Counted from the stretch's first letter, positions 48,763 through 59,802 are shown. The stretch is 64,000 nt of DNA from Diplonema japonicum (GCA_964019335.1 OZ025706.1:434001-498000), one strand, 5' to 3'. A program made the numbers and translations. Notes: a model not told the origin generated them from the sequence alone.

Positions 48763-50150
48763 GTGGTGGGGATAACATGAAAATATAAGAAAAACATCAG
48801 ATGTGTTGTTTGCTGTTGACCTCCTCATCGGTCATCACCGAGCAAACCACACGAGTGCAGAATCCTGGTTACCCAGGGCGCCCCGGCTAGGGTTGAGCTG
48901 ATCCCCGCACACATTAAGGACACGACACGGAGCACAGAAGAAGCTACAACTCGGCCGCAGTGATTAAGGACACGATGCAGAACGCAGAAGAAGCTACAAC
49001 CCGGCTGCGGTGCACCCCCTGTAATCAAGTAGACAGTTCTTGTGCAGGGCACTGCCAACACCGGCCTCCTTTAACTCTTGTATATTATTCCAAAGGTGGT
49101 GGGGATAGCATGAAAAAACATCAGATGTGTTGTTCACTGTTGACCTCCTCATCGGTCATCACCGGTAGCTCCCGAGTGGAAGAACATAATGCAGATGCTT
49201 AGGGTGACAAACAGGCAGCAAACTACACCACACACATTAAAGACATGACACGGAATGCAGAAGAAGCTACAACTCGGTTGCGGTGCGCCCCTGTAATCAA
49301 GCAGACAGTTCTTGTGCAGGGTGCCACCAACACCGGCCTCTTTTAACTCATATATATATCATTCAGGTGGTGGGGATAACATGGAAATATAAGAAGTACA
49401 TCAGATGTGTTGTTCGCTGTTGACCTCCATGTTGGTCATCACCAGTAGCGCCCAAGTGGAGAACATAATGCAGATGCTCAGGGTGATGAATTGGCAGCAA
49501 ACTGCATGAGCGCAGAATCTTGGTTACCCCGGGTTGCTATGGCTGGGGTTAAGCTGCACACTGCACACATTAAGAACACAACACAGAACACAGAAGAAGC
49601 TACAACTCAGCTGCAGTGCCCCCCTGTATCAAGTTAACAGTTCTTGTGCAGGCACCGCCAACACGACGAACAGGCATTTCCTCCATCCACTTGGCCGGTC
49701 ATCACCTGTAGCACCCTGAGTGGAAGAACAAATTGCAGATGCTCAGGGTGAGTAAACTACGTAGGGCACCAGCTGGGGTTGAGCTGCACACCGCATGCAT
49801 TAAGGACACGACACGGAACGCAGAAGCGGCCAAGGTGCACCCCCTGTCACTGGTCTCCTTTACCTCTTTCATGTTATTTGGTGGTGGGGATCACAGAAAT
49901 ATGGAAATATAAGAAGTACATCAGATGTGTTGTTCGCTGTTGACCTCCATGTTGGTCATCACCGGTTGTGCCCGAGTGGAGGAACGTATTGCAGATGCTC
50001 AGGGTGATGAACTGGCAGCAAACTACACAGGCCCAGAATCTTAGTTACCAGGGCCATGGCTGGTGTTGAGCTGCACACTGCACACATTAAGGACACAACA
50101 CGGAATATTGTGCTGTCAGTGTTGTGGTGATATAGTCACCACTTTCAACC
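48763..50150 (-). repeat. Repeat family R, inverted degenerate tandem array
   Basis: Copies begin with GGTGGTGGGGATA/C near 48763, 49094, 49366 and 49880, spaced 270-510 bp. Each carries TCAGATGTGTTGTTCGCTGT, GGTCATCACCGG and CACATTAAGGACACGACAC, plus an often ATATAT-bearing tail. The array is the mirror image of plus-orientation copies at 45660-47940, making two arms around the (AT)n/gap region. No open coding frame of note. Confidence 0.8.
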
Positions 50151-51058
50151 TTGATGATGCAAAGAGGAAAAAAAAGGGGGGGGGGGAAACTAGTTTGACA
50201 CTCCATTTGTTTGTGCACACGAGCGGAATTTTACCTAATAAAATAGCTCATTACGCTGCCATCAACTAGTTTTTAGTCTCGACAATAATATTGTTAAAAC
50301 AAAAAAAAAAAAGTAAGGAATTCCCTGTTCTGCCAAGTTCCGGTTCTGCCATTCTGCCAAGTTCCGACTTTCAGTTTGGCGGAAGGGAATGGAACGACCC
50401 AATCCTGCACAAGCAGAATCTTGGTTACCCAGGACGCCCCGGCTGGGGTTGAGCTGAACACCACACACATTAAGGACACGACACGGAATGCAGAAGAAGC
50501 TACAACTCGGCTGTGGTGTACCCCCTGTAATCAAGTAGTCTTGTGCAGGTCCTTTAACTCATATATCTCTCACCGCGGCCGGGTTGTAGCTTCTTCTGTG
50601 TTCCGCATCGATCACCACAGCCGGGTTGTATTACATCCAAATACAACATTTCCGGACATTTGTACATACCTGTAGCTGCAGTGCACCAGAGTAGATAGGT
50701 GCAAATGGCTTGATGGAGCTGTGCATGTCTGTGGTATGAAGAAGAAGAAAAAGAAAAAAAAGGCAAAAAAAAAAAAAAAAAAAAAAAAAATCATTGTCCA
50801 AAAATATTTGAAAAAAAAGTGTTTGCAGGTGTGTCAAAAATTGCAGAAAATTTTTGAGTCTGGTCAGTCTGGTCAGTCTGGCCGATCTGGTCAGTCTGGT
50901 AAAATGGGTACACCAGACCAGACCGGATTCACCCATCACTGCCAGGAGGTGCATTGTGACACCTGCTTTTCAGCCTTAATAGAGGCTAATAGTGAAAGTG
51001 AGATGGTCATGGGTCAAAATAAAAAGTACCCAAAGAAAAAAATTATTCACAAAAAAAA
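50151..51058. repeat. Repeat mosaic before the retrotransposon fragment
   Basis: Includes family-R pieces at 50400-50570 (minus type) and 50575-50640 (plus type), a TCTGGTCAG minisatellite at 50860-50905, an A/T-rich stretch, and a block at 50974-51067 that is the inverted counterpart of 52962-53075 (CTATTAAGGC core, TTTGACCAC end). No gene supported. Confidence 0.65.
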
Positions 51059-52009
51059 GTGGTCAAACACCTGAAAAGTGATATTTTATTGATGATTTAT
51101 TCATGGTATGGGAAGGAGGAGGTCAAGAAGGCACTGGAAAAAGAAGTCTATTGGAGATTACCTGGGCACATAAAAGAAGAACATGAAGAGGAAGGAGAAA
51201 GAAGGAAAGGAAGGGGAGGTGGCACAGCAAGGGACACCAAGAAGTGTTCTGTACTTTATTGGTTTAGTAAAAGAACCAAAAGAGAAAGAAGGAAAAGTAG
51301 CACACAATGCAGCAGCATGCATCATAACAGGCTGCCTTCCTACAACACCTATCCAAGACCTCCTGAAAATCACAAGGCTATGGCCAGTATGGGAGATGAT
51401 AAAATACAAGACATCATCCATGTATGAGAAGCTTGTAAGGATGGAGGGGACAAGTGGGCACACAGCAATGGGGGCAGGAACAGCAAGAGGAACCTGGGTC
51501 TTTGAGGCAAGGAGCAGGGCAATCAATGAGAACAAATTGAAGAAGTATGAAAGAGCACCTCTTCACAACTCGTCACCCTTTCCCCCAACAGAAGGGCAAG
51601 GCATCCAGTGAGCCTTGGAGCAGTGAAAAACAAGCTCTGGAAATGTGCAAAAGACAGGATTGATGCAGAGCTGGACAAGCAGACAGCCTACCAGAAGCTG
51701 ACAAAGGGCAAGGAACCCCCAAAGACAAACAGCTTGGACAGGAAAGCTGAAGTCTGCATCAATCAACTGAAGACAGGACACCACCCGCTGCTGAAGGACT
51801 ACTGTGAGGGTCCAAAGCAAAAGCCATGTCAGCTGTGTGGCATGAAGCACTGCACCCTGAACCACTTGGTGATGAGCTGCAAGGGTACTGCAGCAGGGAG
51901 GGCAGAACTGGGAGCCAAAGGCCTTGCAGAGGCACTCCTCAAAAAACCACAGCAGACCACAGACCTCTTCTGTTCAATCAAAGAGATGATCACACAGGAC
52001 CAGCAGTAG
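51059..52009 (+). pseudogene. 3' end of a non-LTR retrotransposon, frameshifted
   Basis: The frame at 51183-51611 has the conserved thumb-like block after reverse transcriptase (VAHNAAACIITGCLPTTPI, QDLLKITRLWPVWEMIKYK). A second frame at 51608-52009 continues with INQLKTGHHPLLKDY and a terminal zinc knuckle (CQLCGMKHCTLNHLVMSC) typical of LINE ORF2 C-termini. The join near 51600 needs a frameshift and no catalytic RT core or endonuclease precedes it, so this is a 5'-truncated dead copy. A-rich DNA follows the stop. Confidence 0.72.
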
Positions 52010-53150
52010 AAGTAAATAGAATAGTAAAGAAAAAAAAAAGAGAAAAAAAAAACCAGAATGGAGAACAAAAAGAAAGGAAATAGTGTGAGAATTGAAATAA
52101 TTAATGGGATGAACAGGACAAATGAGAAAAGAAAAAGAAAAGGGAAAAGAAAAATAGAGAACAAGTGTAGGAATATAAATACAGATAAGAAGAGCACCAT
52201 GAAGAAGAAAGAGGAAGAAAAAAAAGTTTGTGAGCAGCAGCCTTATCTAATCCCGTTTACCCAAACAACCCAACTCATACCCCCAGAAAAAGAAGAAGAG
52301 GAAAAAAAGAGAACAAGTGTGAAATAAGAAGAGTGCCATGAAGAGAAAAAATAAAAAGAAAGGAACAAAGAAAAAAGAAAGAAAAAAAAATCATAACCCA
52401 AGGCAAAACTTGTAGATAAAGACCCTGCAAATGTGTAGCATGAGTTGCTCACCCCCCTACCCAAAAGTGAGTAAAGCGTCTGTTAAAGAAAAGCAAGCCA
52501 GGATAGACTTGTGTACCCTTTTTTTCGCTCCTCTTCACTTTCACCCACCCAGGCCCCACCCACCCCTACCCCTACCTGAGGCCAGGGAGGGAGAAAAAGA
52601 AAGGAGAGGGCTTGGCCAGCCAAAAAAAGATACTCAATTCAATCAATTCAAAATTGCAGCCCTTGAACAATAGACAGAAGAGCAGGACAAAAGAAGAAGT
52701 GAGGACAGCTGAAGCAATACAGAAGCCTGAGTCAGAAGAAAATTGATTCCTTAAAAAAATTTGATTAGGTAACCACAGCTGGGAGACTACTCCTATTTCT
52801 TCTATAGGGGTTTTTACCCTGGCCCTTGGCCAAAAAACCCATGGTTCTTGAGTAAATTATGGCCATAATTTGTTGCAAATAAATAGCTATTTTTGAAAAC
52901 AAATCAATTTTTGGGTGTTTTTGACCACTCTTTTTGACCACAAGCACTTTTTTTTGACCTCCAACCAACCCACTTTCACTATAGGCCTCTATTAAGGCCT
53001 AGAATAGGTACTTTGGAGAAAAAAAATTTTTTTTTTGAAAAAAAAATCAATTTTTGGGTGGTTTTGACCACTTTTTTTGGGAGGAAAAAAAATTTTTTGG
53101 ACACTAAAATTTTTTTATTTCACTCTTTGTCATTTTCTTCACTCACTAGG
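52010..53150. other. A-rich tail and repeat fragments
   Basis: A/G-rich stretch after the retrotransposon fragment, the right arm of the 125-bp inverted repeat (52497-52621), a TTGACCAC-containing block, and T/A runs. No gene supported. Confidence 0.55.
52497..52621. repeat. Right arm of the ~125-bp inverted repeat
   Basis: Inverted partner of 47058-47173. Confidence 0.8.
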
Positions 53151-53224
53151 GGCCTCATTATTTAACGCGAAATCGCCATTATTTAACTAGTTAAATAATG
53201 AGATTTTGCAGTTAAATAATGGCC
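53151..53224. repeat. Near-perfect 74-bp palindrome
   Basis: Runs from GGCC to GGCC with a perfect 24-bp core (CATTATTTAACT and its complement, 53177-53200) and outer arms that pair with few mismatches. Likely the remnant of a foldback element or cruciform-prone site. Confidence 0.8.
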
Positions 53225-53396
53225 ATTCAGAGTGAAAAAATGGGTCTTGTCATGAATGTACCCACCCTTGAAAAATTTTTTTGGGGTGGGGGTATTTTGA
53301 CTATTTTTGGCCATCAGAGTATCCAGCCCTTAAAAGTGGGAATAAGCACTTTACTTCCCCTTTAAATGCCATAGTGAAGGGGGCACTGACATAGCC

Positions 53397-53753
53397 ATGC
53401 TGATGAAATTTTTTAGCTGGAACTCAGTTTCAGTAGCCCAGGGCTACATTGATAAAAGCAAAAAGCTGATTAGGACTGTGTTGCAGCAGCTGAACATTCC
53501 TTGCCTGCCCTCACAACAGCAGCCTGGAAATCCTGCCTTGGTTCCCAACACACAACAGCCTGGACTGCCACAGCCTGCCCCCAACAGTGTCCAACTGGGT
53601 CAAACTATCTATTTCTCAAATATTAGTGACTATGTCACAATCAATATCAACAATAACCAAATGTTTGTCCCCCCCCCAAAAAAAAAAGCTGACCCGTGTG
53701 AGGAAAGCAGCAGTGAAAGCAGTGAGAGTGAGTGGCTCAAGTGGCTCAAATGA
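53397..53753 (+). CDS. Short hypothetical ORF in transposon-rich DNA
   Basis: 118 codons, with a Pro/Gln-rich middle (NPALVPNTQQPGLPQPAPN) and an acidic Ser/Glu end (ESSSESSESEWLKWLK). No homology recognised and no acceptor-like tract before the ATG. It could be a leftover ORF of a mobile element; may not be expressed. Confidence 0.2.
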   Translation: MLMKFFSWNSVSVAQGYIDKSKKLIRTVLQQLNIPCLPSQQQPGNPALVPNTQQPGLPQPAPNSVQLGQTIYFSNISDYVTININNNQMFVPPPKKKADPCEESSSESSESEWLKWLK

Positions 53754-53810
53754 TGAAGAGTGAAATAAAACGACTTACTTGCCACCAAATGAGCCATAAT
53801 TTAACTCTTG

Positions 53811-53915
53811 TTACTGTTTTTTTGCACTCAGGCCCTGCAGGCCCTCATGCAAAAAATTCAGGACTCGAGTTAAATTATGACTCATTATTTGTTGGCAATA
53901 AATAGCCCTGAATAA
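53811..53915 (+). repeat. ~100-bp direct repeat flanking the DDE transposase, left
   Basis: Shares CTGTTTTTTTGCA, GCAAAAAATTC, ACTCGAGTTAAAT and GGCAATAAATAG-like blocks, in the same orientation, with 55352-55450; a shorter third copy is at about 52838-52886. Direct, not inverted, so not ordinary TIRs. Confidence 0.6.
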
Positions 53916-53998
53916 TCCCTTTATTTGGGCAGTGGAGGGGGGGTGTTTGGGCTCCAAAAAAAAAAGAATTATTTGGAATACACTTATTTGGGTTGTAC

Positions 53999-54921
53999 TT
54001 ATTTGGGCTGGGGGGCCTGCCACATGGATAACAGGGAGCGGGGCTTGGAGCACTTCTTGGTCTTGTGTTCTTGCCAGTTTTTCTCCCAGGCTGTGGAGAA
54101 CCCACAAACGTTGCAGACAATCTGCCTGGTTTTGGCATTAGGTGGTTGCTGGGAGGTTGCAGGGGTCTGAGAGGCCACTGGGGCTTGAGAAGCTTCTTGG
54201 GAGTCTGTTGGGGTTTGAGAAACTGCAAGGGCTTGGGAGGCTGGAGTCTCGGGTGTAGTGTCCATTGTCACACCTGCAACAACGTTCTGTGCTGCACTGT
54301 CTAAAGGGTCCGACTCCTTCAAAGTGCTTACTTCGCCAAGTGCTCTTAGCTGTATGGTCTCCACAGAACTACCTGGTAGGTAGCCAAGAGACCACATACA
54401 GGTAGAGGTGTCGAGCAGTTGCATGACCTTCTCATGTGCCTGCCCTACCCACAGTGCCATGTTGATATGGTGCTCTGCTGCAGTCATCGACCCACGTCCT
54501 GCCTCAGTTGCTTTGGCATGCCACAGCCCTCCTAACCCCTCGAAATGGAGTTTAAATAACGAAAAATAAAAAACGTCTAAAAGTTGTAGATCCGTGGTAA
54601 GCCCACCAGGGATCACAGCTGGTATAATCTTTGCAGCCTTCATGGCCGCCTTGCTTGCATCGCTGATGTGGCCTCTGGCTGAGTCCAAAATCAGCAGCAC
54701 CGTCGCATCTTCAGGCACTGCAGCATGCAAGTATGGGATGTAGACATTAATAAAAAGTCAGAACCCACAACTCCACTTTCGCATGCTGTGACCTGCACCC
54801 CTTTGCACTTGTCTATTTCTCCCTGGGACGGGAGCCTGTCCTTCTTCAGCAACACGATGGGCTCTGGTTGCTTGTCGGTGGTGTTGATGATGGTGATGAT
54901 CGCACGGGGTAAGAAGGCCAT
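53999..54921 (-). pseudogene. Pogo/Tigger-like DDE transposase, frameshifted
   Basis: Two minus-strand frames (54921-54691 and 54730-53999) belong together: KGVQVTACESGVVGSDF runs into an out-of-frame continuation that restarts as YIPYLHAAVPEDATVLLILDSARGH. The block LILDSARGH (second catalytic Asp), VIPGGLTTDLQLLDVFY (usual VPGG.TS.LQPLD) and the third acidic position define the DDE_1/pogo family. The C-terminus carries a C2H2-type finger (CNVCGFSTAWEKNWQEHKTKKC reading in two steps, C..C..H..C). A one-base shift in a T run near 54755 and a missing N-terminus make it inactive. Confidence 0.72.
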
Positions 54922-55284
54922 TTTAAAGAGGTTTAAGATTGATAGTCTGATGAACAGTGCCTGGGCTTGGCATTACATTCTGAATAAAATAAACTGCCTT
55001 CCACTTCTTGGTCGGGCGTCAGCCACGTCTACAGCTCTACAACTCTACAGCCCCCCCCCCGTCCCCTCAAAAAAAAAAAAAAAAAAAAGGAGATCGGGAA
55101 TTATTTGGGAAATTTGGAGTGGAAAAATCCCCGAAAAAAAAAAGAATTATTTGGGAAAAAACACATTATTTGGGAGGGAATTATTTGGGCCCCCCCTTTA
55201 GTTATTTTTTCCAGCACTATGTGCACTACAAGAATCTGCACCACACGTGCTACAGAGTCCTTCTGGGGTGCTGTAACAACACTG

Positions 55285-55350
55285 CACAGGACTCCATGGG
55301 ACTCCACGGGACTTGACAGGACTCGACGGGACTCCACAGGACTCCGATGG
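55285..55350. repeat. GGGACTC-type short tandem repeats
   Basis: Same word family as 47190-47285 (GGACTCCACG, GGACTCGACG). Confidence 0.65.
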
Positions 55351-55351
55351 G

Positions 55352-55450
55352 ACTCGTTACCGTTTTTTTGCAGGTTTGCGGGTTTGCAAAAAATTCGGGA
55401 ACTCGAGTTAAATAATAACTCATAATTTGTTAGCAATAAATAGCTAATTA
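55352..55450 (+). repeat. ~100-bp direct repeat flanking the DDE transposase, right
   Basis: Partner of 53811-53915. Confidence 0.6.
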
Positions 55451-55532
55451 TTATTATAAGGCTTACTGTTTACTTTCCTTGCCATTTATAACATCACAGG
55501 TGTGAAGTGTGGAACAGAGAGAAACTCATCAC

Positions 55533-57694
55533 ATGAGCAGCGGGGAGCTAATCGAAAGGGAAAGAAAAAGGGAGTGGCTTGAGAAGACGATAGACGGGAT
55601 CACCAACAAGATTGAGACGCAGGAAAAGAAAGTCGATGAGCTTAAGGCGAAAGTAAGGGCAGCAAGAGATGCTTATGAGCAGCACCTGTTGAACGATGCT
55701 ACCGAAGACCTACAAGACACCCGGACTAAACTGGAGAAGCTGGAGAAGGAGAAGGACACGTACACGGGCATACTGAAAAAAGCCCAGGACGCTGCGACTG
55801 GAACAAGACAGCCCAAGGTATGTTGTTTAGACAAGGTAAACAAACACCACAGAAACTGATCGGTCTTCAAGAAGTCTTAAATGCAGAGGGTGTGGTTGAC
55901 CGGTTGATGAAGCCCTATCCGTTGTTGAAGACGGAAGGCAAGGACTGGGTGTATCAGAATGGTGAGAGCTTGCGGGAAAGATTGTGCAAGACCTTCAGAA
56001 CCAACAGGAAGCTTTACCTAACTAACGAACGGGACAAGTCCACTGTGACCCAGACAATGCTCTGTGCAGGGCTGGGCATGGGCAAGACCCGTGCACTGAC
56101 GATGGTGCCGGAGCTGCTAAAGTCGGAAACAGAGGGGAAAAAACTTTTCGTCTTTAATGTGAGCTTTGAGAACAGGAGTGGGTTCAACCCGGCATATGAG
56201 AATGCAAGTACACGTGCTGTCGTCGATCGTATTGTTTGCCATCTCACGGAGGCCCCTTTTGATCTTTGGAGACAACAAAACACGGCCAACTTCTCTTTAG
56301 ATGACCTTATACGTGGTCTCTACAAAAAGATGTATGGAAAGGAGCCTGGGACACCAATCTGCGAGGATGTAGTGTGCCTGCTGGCGATCGACGGGGTGCA
56401 CAACTTGGCACACAACTCACTGCGTCCAGCAGACGACGATCCAATGCGCGTCTTTTTGCAAAGCGAGTTGAAATTCTTTCAGCTGACAAGTGACTTCTTT
56501 TGTTTCGTGGTGTGCTCGCTTACCGCGCGGAAATCGGCAGAAGCATCACTCGAAGGGACGAGCACAAGTCGAATTTTCATTCCAGTTCCCCGTGTCACTG
56601 TAAAGCCTGATAATGTGAATTTCAGCGAGAAGCTGTTCTCCATGGTGAAGGGACACGGGCGCGCGGTCGAGGCGCTTTCTTGGATGCGCAAGAAGCAACC
56701 TTCGGCAACTGATGTTCAGCTGCTCGAAGGGATGAGCAAGGTGCTGGCAGCTAAGTACGGCGAGATTATTGTGAGCGAAGAAGTCCAGAAGACGCTGCTA
56801 AAGAAGGCATTGCTGGATGAGCCTGTTAGAGAAACAGACGAAAATCTGGTAGAGCACCTCCGTCGGGGGCTCATGGTGGTTGAGAATGGAAGTCTGCAGC
56901 TGTCCCTCGTTTGGGCTATCGCCAATGCCATAACAAGAGGGAGCCTTCTCTCTCAGTACAACTGGTCTCTCAACAGCGAATCTTTCGAGTCTTTCTTGTT
57001 GTGGTTCAGGGCAACTCTCTCCAAATTACACAAATGCGGCACAACCACTGATCTGGCAGCCTTTCACAAAGGAGTCAAATGGATGAAAGCTCCTAAAGTC
57101 CATTTCACAAACGTCCACCTGCAAACCCGCTATGCGGTGAATCGCATCAGTACTTGTGGTACAGAAACACCAACGGAAATCAAGAGCAAACCTTCGCCAG
57201 GTTCAGACGAACAAGAAGAAGTGAAGGTGCCAGGGTACATCTTCAAAAATGCAAAGGGTGCATCCTCAGGAGATATCTTTTTGGAGCTGAACAAAGGTGT
57301 CAATGAGGTGTTGCAAGCAAAGCACCTGGTCTCGCAGCCTGTCCCGAAGAAGGAGGACACATTAATCCCTTATCTGAAAGAGGTGGTCCTCAAATCAGCC
57401 GACAAAACTGATGTCTTCTTGTTGCATACCACTGGCACTTTCCCCGACGACTGGGCCACGTGGTGCAAGGAAGATAGCGATCTCAAAGATCGCATCATAG
57501 GCATAGTGGACGCAACTAACTTTGAGGAGTACTACCACTGCTTTGCACCGTTGTGGTTACATGAGAAAAAAACCAATCGCCCAAGACAACCTGTCAGTGC
57601 CTTTGCCCCGACACCGAAGAAACAGAGGATGCACAGTAAACCCAGCCACATGCTGCTCTCCATGAGATGTGCACGTCGCACGTTTCGTCTTTAG
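55533..57694 (+). CDS. Crinkler/RHS-like P-loop NTPase with nuclease-like C-terminus, two exons
   Basis: 708 aa. Exons 55533-55817 and 55853-57694; 35-bp intron GTATGTTG..CACCACAG, in phase. Residues ~5-90 are a coiled-coil header. A P-loop follows at ~166 (GLGMGKTRAL), a Walker-B-like strand VVCLLAIDGVHNL (~275), then helical NTPase-lid-like sequence. The C-terminal domain (~555-690) has GDIFLELNKG then VLQAKH, matching the D-x(n)-QxK core of restriction-endonuclease-fold effector domains. This order (header, NTPase, REase) is that of the Crinkler/RHS class of eukaryotic transposon-derived effectors; trypanosome retrotransposon-hot-spot proteins belong there. The start follows a pyrimidine tract ending ATCACAG. 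First plus-strand gene after the repeat zone, next to transposon debris. Nuclease activity is inferred only. Confidence 0.65.
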
Positions 57695-58034
57695 ATTCAT
57701 CCCTCATCCTCTTTCTTCGCTGAAACAGTACCTCAAAGCCCTTCTAAATCCATATGCATCCACTTCACTTACTGCACCAATGCACACAGGTTGGATGTAG
57801 CCAACTTGCTTTCTCTCCTTTTCCAAGCAGGCGTAGTGAGAACTTGGCAACCTCTTATTTATGTGAGGCCGGTCCTGCGGCTCGACACCCGACAGTGAGG
57901 AGATGGCGATGGTAAAGGTGCTGATATGCTGGCACAGGCGGGCAGACGTCAGGGTAGGAAGATTAGCGCTTGATATAAGATGGGATCCCACCGGACGCCG
58001 GGTACGGTTGGACAGTTTTCGAAGGTATTTATAT
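57695..58034. other. Intergenic region, no gene supported
   Basis: 3' flank of the NTPase gene. A minus-strand frame (57704-58348) and a plus-strand frame (57980-58504) overlap each other and the rRNA-like fragment and show no domain. Confidence 0.45.
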
Positions 58035-58142
58035 ATATCGGGCCCAGTGCTATGGAGATTGCAATGGATGATATCAAAACAGTCAGTGAGTATCAATTGG
58101 TGGACAAGTCTGGTGCCAGCACCCGCGGTAATTCCAGCACTT
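58035..58142 (+). rRNA. 18S rRNA-like fragment (530-loop region)
   Basis: The last ~46 nt (CAATTGG, GGACAAGTCTGGTGCCAGCA, CCCGCGGTAATTCCAGC) match the near-universal 530 loop of 18S rRNA. Weaker resemblance reaches back to GGGCCCAGTGCTATGGAG and TTGCAATG, the same order as in 18S. After CCAGC the match stops abruptly. The AGCACCC variant is the kinetoplastid-type form as I recall it. Only ~110 bp, so a displaced fragment or pseudogene, not a functional rRNA gene. Confidence 0.65.
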
Positions 58143-59509
58143 TCGATGTTATGACTTGCTGCCATCACATCCTCGACTCCTACAAAGGGGTAGGAGGGTC
58201 TTCCCAGCACATGAACTCCAGCGATGACAATACGCACGGCTACAAGAAGACATTCTGCAGAGCAGACGATGCCAACGAGGGTGCAGAGCACGACGACAGA
58301 CTTCAACGGGACAGGATGAATGGTGCCAGGACTACCACGAAGATTCAAACCTTCTATGTCTCATTTTGCGAACGTGTCCTTGTCCCATCACATCCAACAA
58401 GGAGATCTTCACCAAATTTGGCAAGTAAACAAGACAATATTTTATTTCTAACCTTAGCCCCCGTGCCCTTACTTATTATTACTTGTTGCTTGAACAATAT
58501 ATAACCACTCACACAGGTAGACTTGAATCCTTTATGGATGGACGGGTGTCGTGTTAAAAGTCCAATTCGTGTTGACCTCAGAGCATTTCAAAGACTGCGC
58601 CGTACTGGCCTTTAGCAGTTAAATTTTTGATATGCACCTAGGAGTAAAAGTACTTAGAAAGTTTTAAACGTCACCGGAGGGTTGGGCTGGAAAATGAGCT
58701 ATTTTGAAGGGTGGAAAATTTTGTGGTGCAGTCCAAAAGAAACCACCCAAAACACCTTAAAAGGGGCCAACTGAGGGTTTTTGGGACTGCGTCCCTACCC
58801 CTTGGGAGGCCTTCGTGAAATTATGTCACAGTACTTTAACTTTTCACTCTTTTTAGGTGCTGCAAACCATTTTTTGATGTTACACACTTTTTACTTGTAC
58901 TGCACGAACGAAGAATCTTGGTTACCAGGGGCGCCCCGGCTGGGGTTGAGTTGCACACCACACGCATTAAGGACACGACACGGAACGCAGAAGAAGCTAC
59001 TGCTCGGCCGAGGTGCGCCCCCTGTAATCAAGTAGACAGTTCATGCTTCGTTGCATGCTTAGCGCTAACTAGTGTTGCAATCAAAGCCCATTTTTCTCAA
59101 AATATCTCAGTCCACAGTGCTCTCTTGTTATGAGCTACTTTTAGGTGTGAGTTACATGTCACAAGTCGTTATTTAGTAGATGTCAAGCACATGCCCTTTT
59201 TTTGGGGTGGTGGGGTGGAAATATAAACCACATAGACTACACTCTTAAGAGTAATGAACACAATACCGTCGACCTATGTAATTCAGTAATAATAAACAAA
59301 GTAGATGCAGTCAGCGCACTTTGTTTGCTGCGGTTTATAACACGTCTTTGAAGAATTTGAGAAGCTTACAATGTATCTCATAGATAGTGGTGTTTTGTAG
59401 GTTGTTGCCATTTGCTTTCTGCACAATGGGTCCTTGATGACTCGAATGGCAGGCCCCGTCTGGCAGTGAAATGTTTATTTTTCTTCTTCGTACGAAAAAA
59501 AAAACGTAT
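58143..59509. other. Intergenic region with one repeat-R fragment
   Basis: No gene recognised. It contains a family-R piece at 58915-59045 (TCTTGGTTACC through GTAATCAAGTAGACAGTTC). Confidence 0.5.
58915..59045 (-). repeat. Repeat family R, isolated fragment
   Basis: Same order of blocks as in the 48763-50150 array: GGGGTTGAGTTGCACACC, CATTAAGGACACGACACGG, AACGCAGAAGAAGCTAC. Confidence 0.8.
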
Positions 59510-59581
59510 TCCGCTATAGTACAGTGGTTAGTATACCTGGCTTTCACCCAGGCGACCCGGGTTCGAACCCCGGTGGCGGAA
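59510..59581 (+). tRNA. tRNA-Glu (anticodon UUC)
   Basis: 72 nt, complete cloverleaf: acceptor TCCGCTA/TGGCGGA with one G-T pair plus discriminator A; D arm with GTGGTTAGTA; anticodon stem CCTGG/CCAGG with loop CTTTCAC, giving TTC; T arm CCGGG/CCCGG with loop TTCGAAC. The A-box (TAGTACAGTGGTTAGTA) and B-box (GGTTCGAACC) Pol III promoters are intact. No intron. CCA is not encoded. Confidence 0.97.
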
Positions 59582-59582
59582 C

Positions 59583-59591
59583 TTTTTTTTA
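59583..59591 (+). terminator. Pol III oligo-T terminator
   Basis: Run of T starting one base after the tRNA 3' end. Confidence 0.85.
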
Positions 59592-59802
59592 CTGTGAAAC
59601 GAGAAAGTCACTCTGACATTTTTCTCTTGCACTATCTTCAAGAAGGAGTCCGTTGTATTGGAGAAAAATACTGGGCTTTTTTTTACCTGTCTTCCGGCAT
59701 TCTTCTCCGCTTTACAGTATTTATTTATTTCTTGACTTTTCTTCTTGTCTCCCTTTTAGTAGTTTTGTAGGTTAACAAAACAAACACAAGCTCACGCAAA
59801 TC

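Noticed and set aside
47908-48828. 306-codon minus-strand ORF
   Set aside because: It runs through the N gap and poly-T/poly-A tracts, so it is meaningless as a protein.
57704-58504. Opposing ORFs of 214 and 174 codons
   Set aside because: Both cross the 18S-like fragment, which explains the open frames; no domain or acceptor found.
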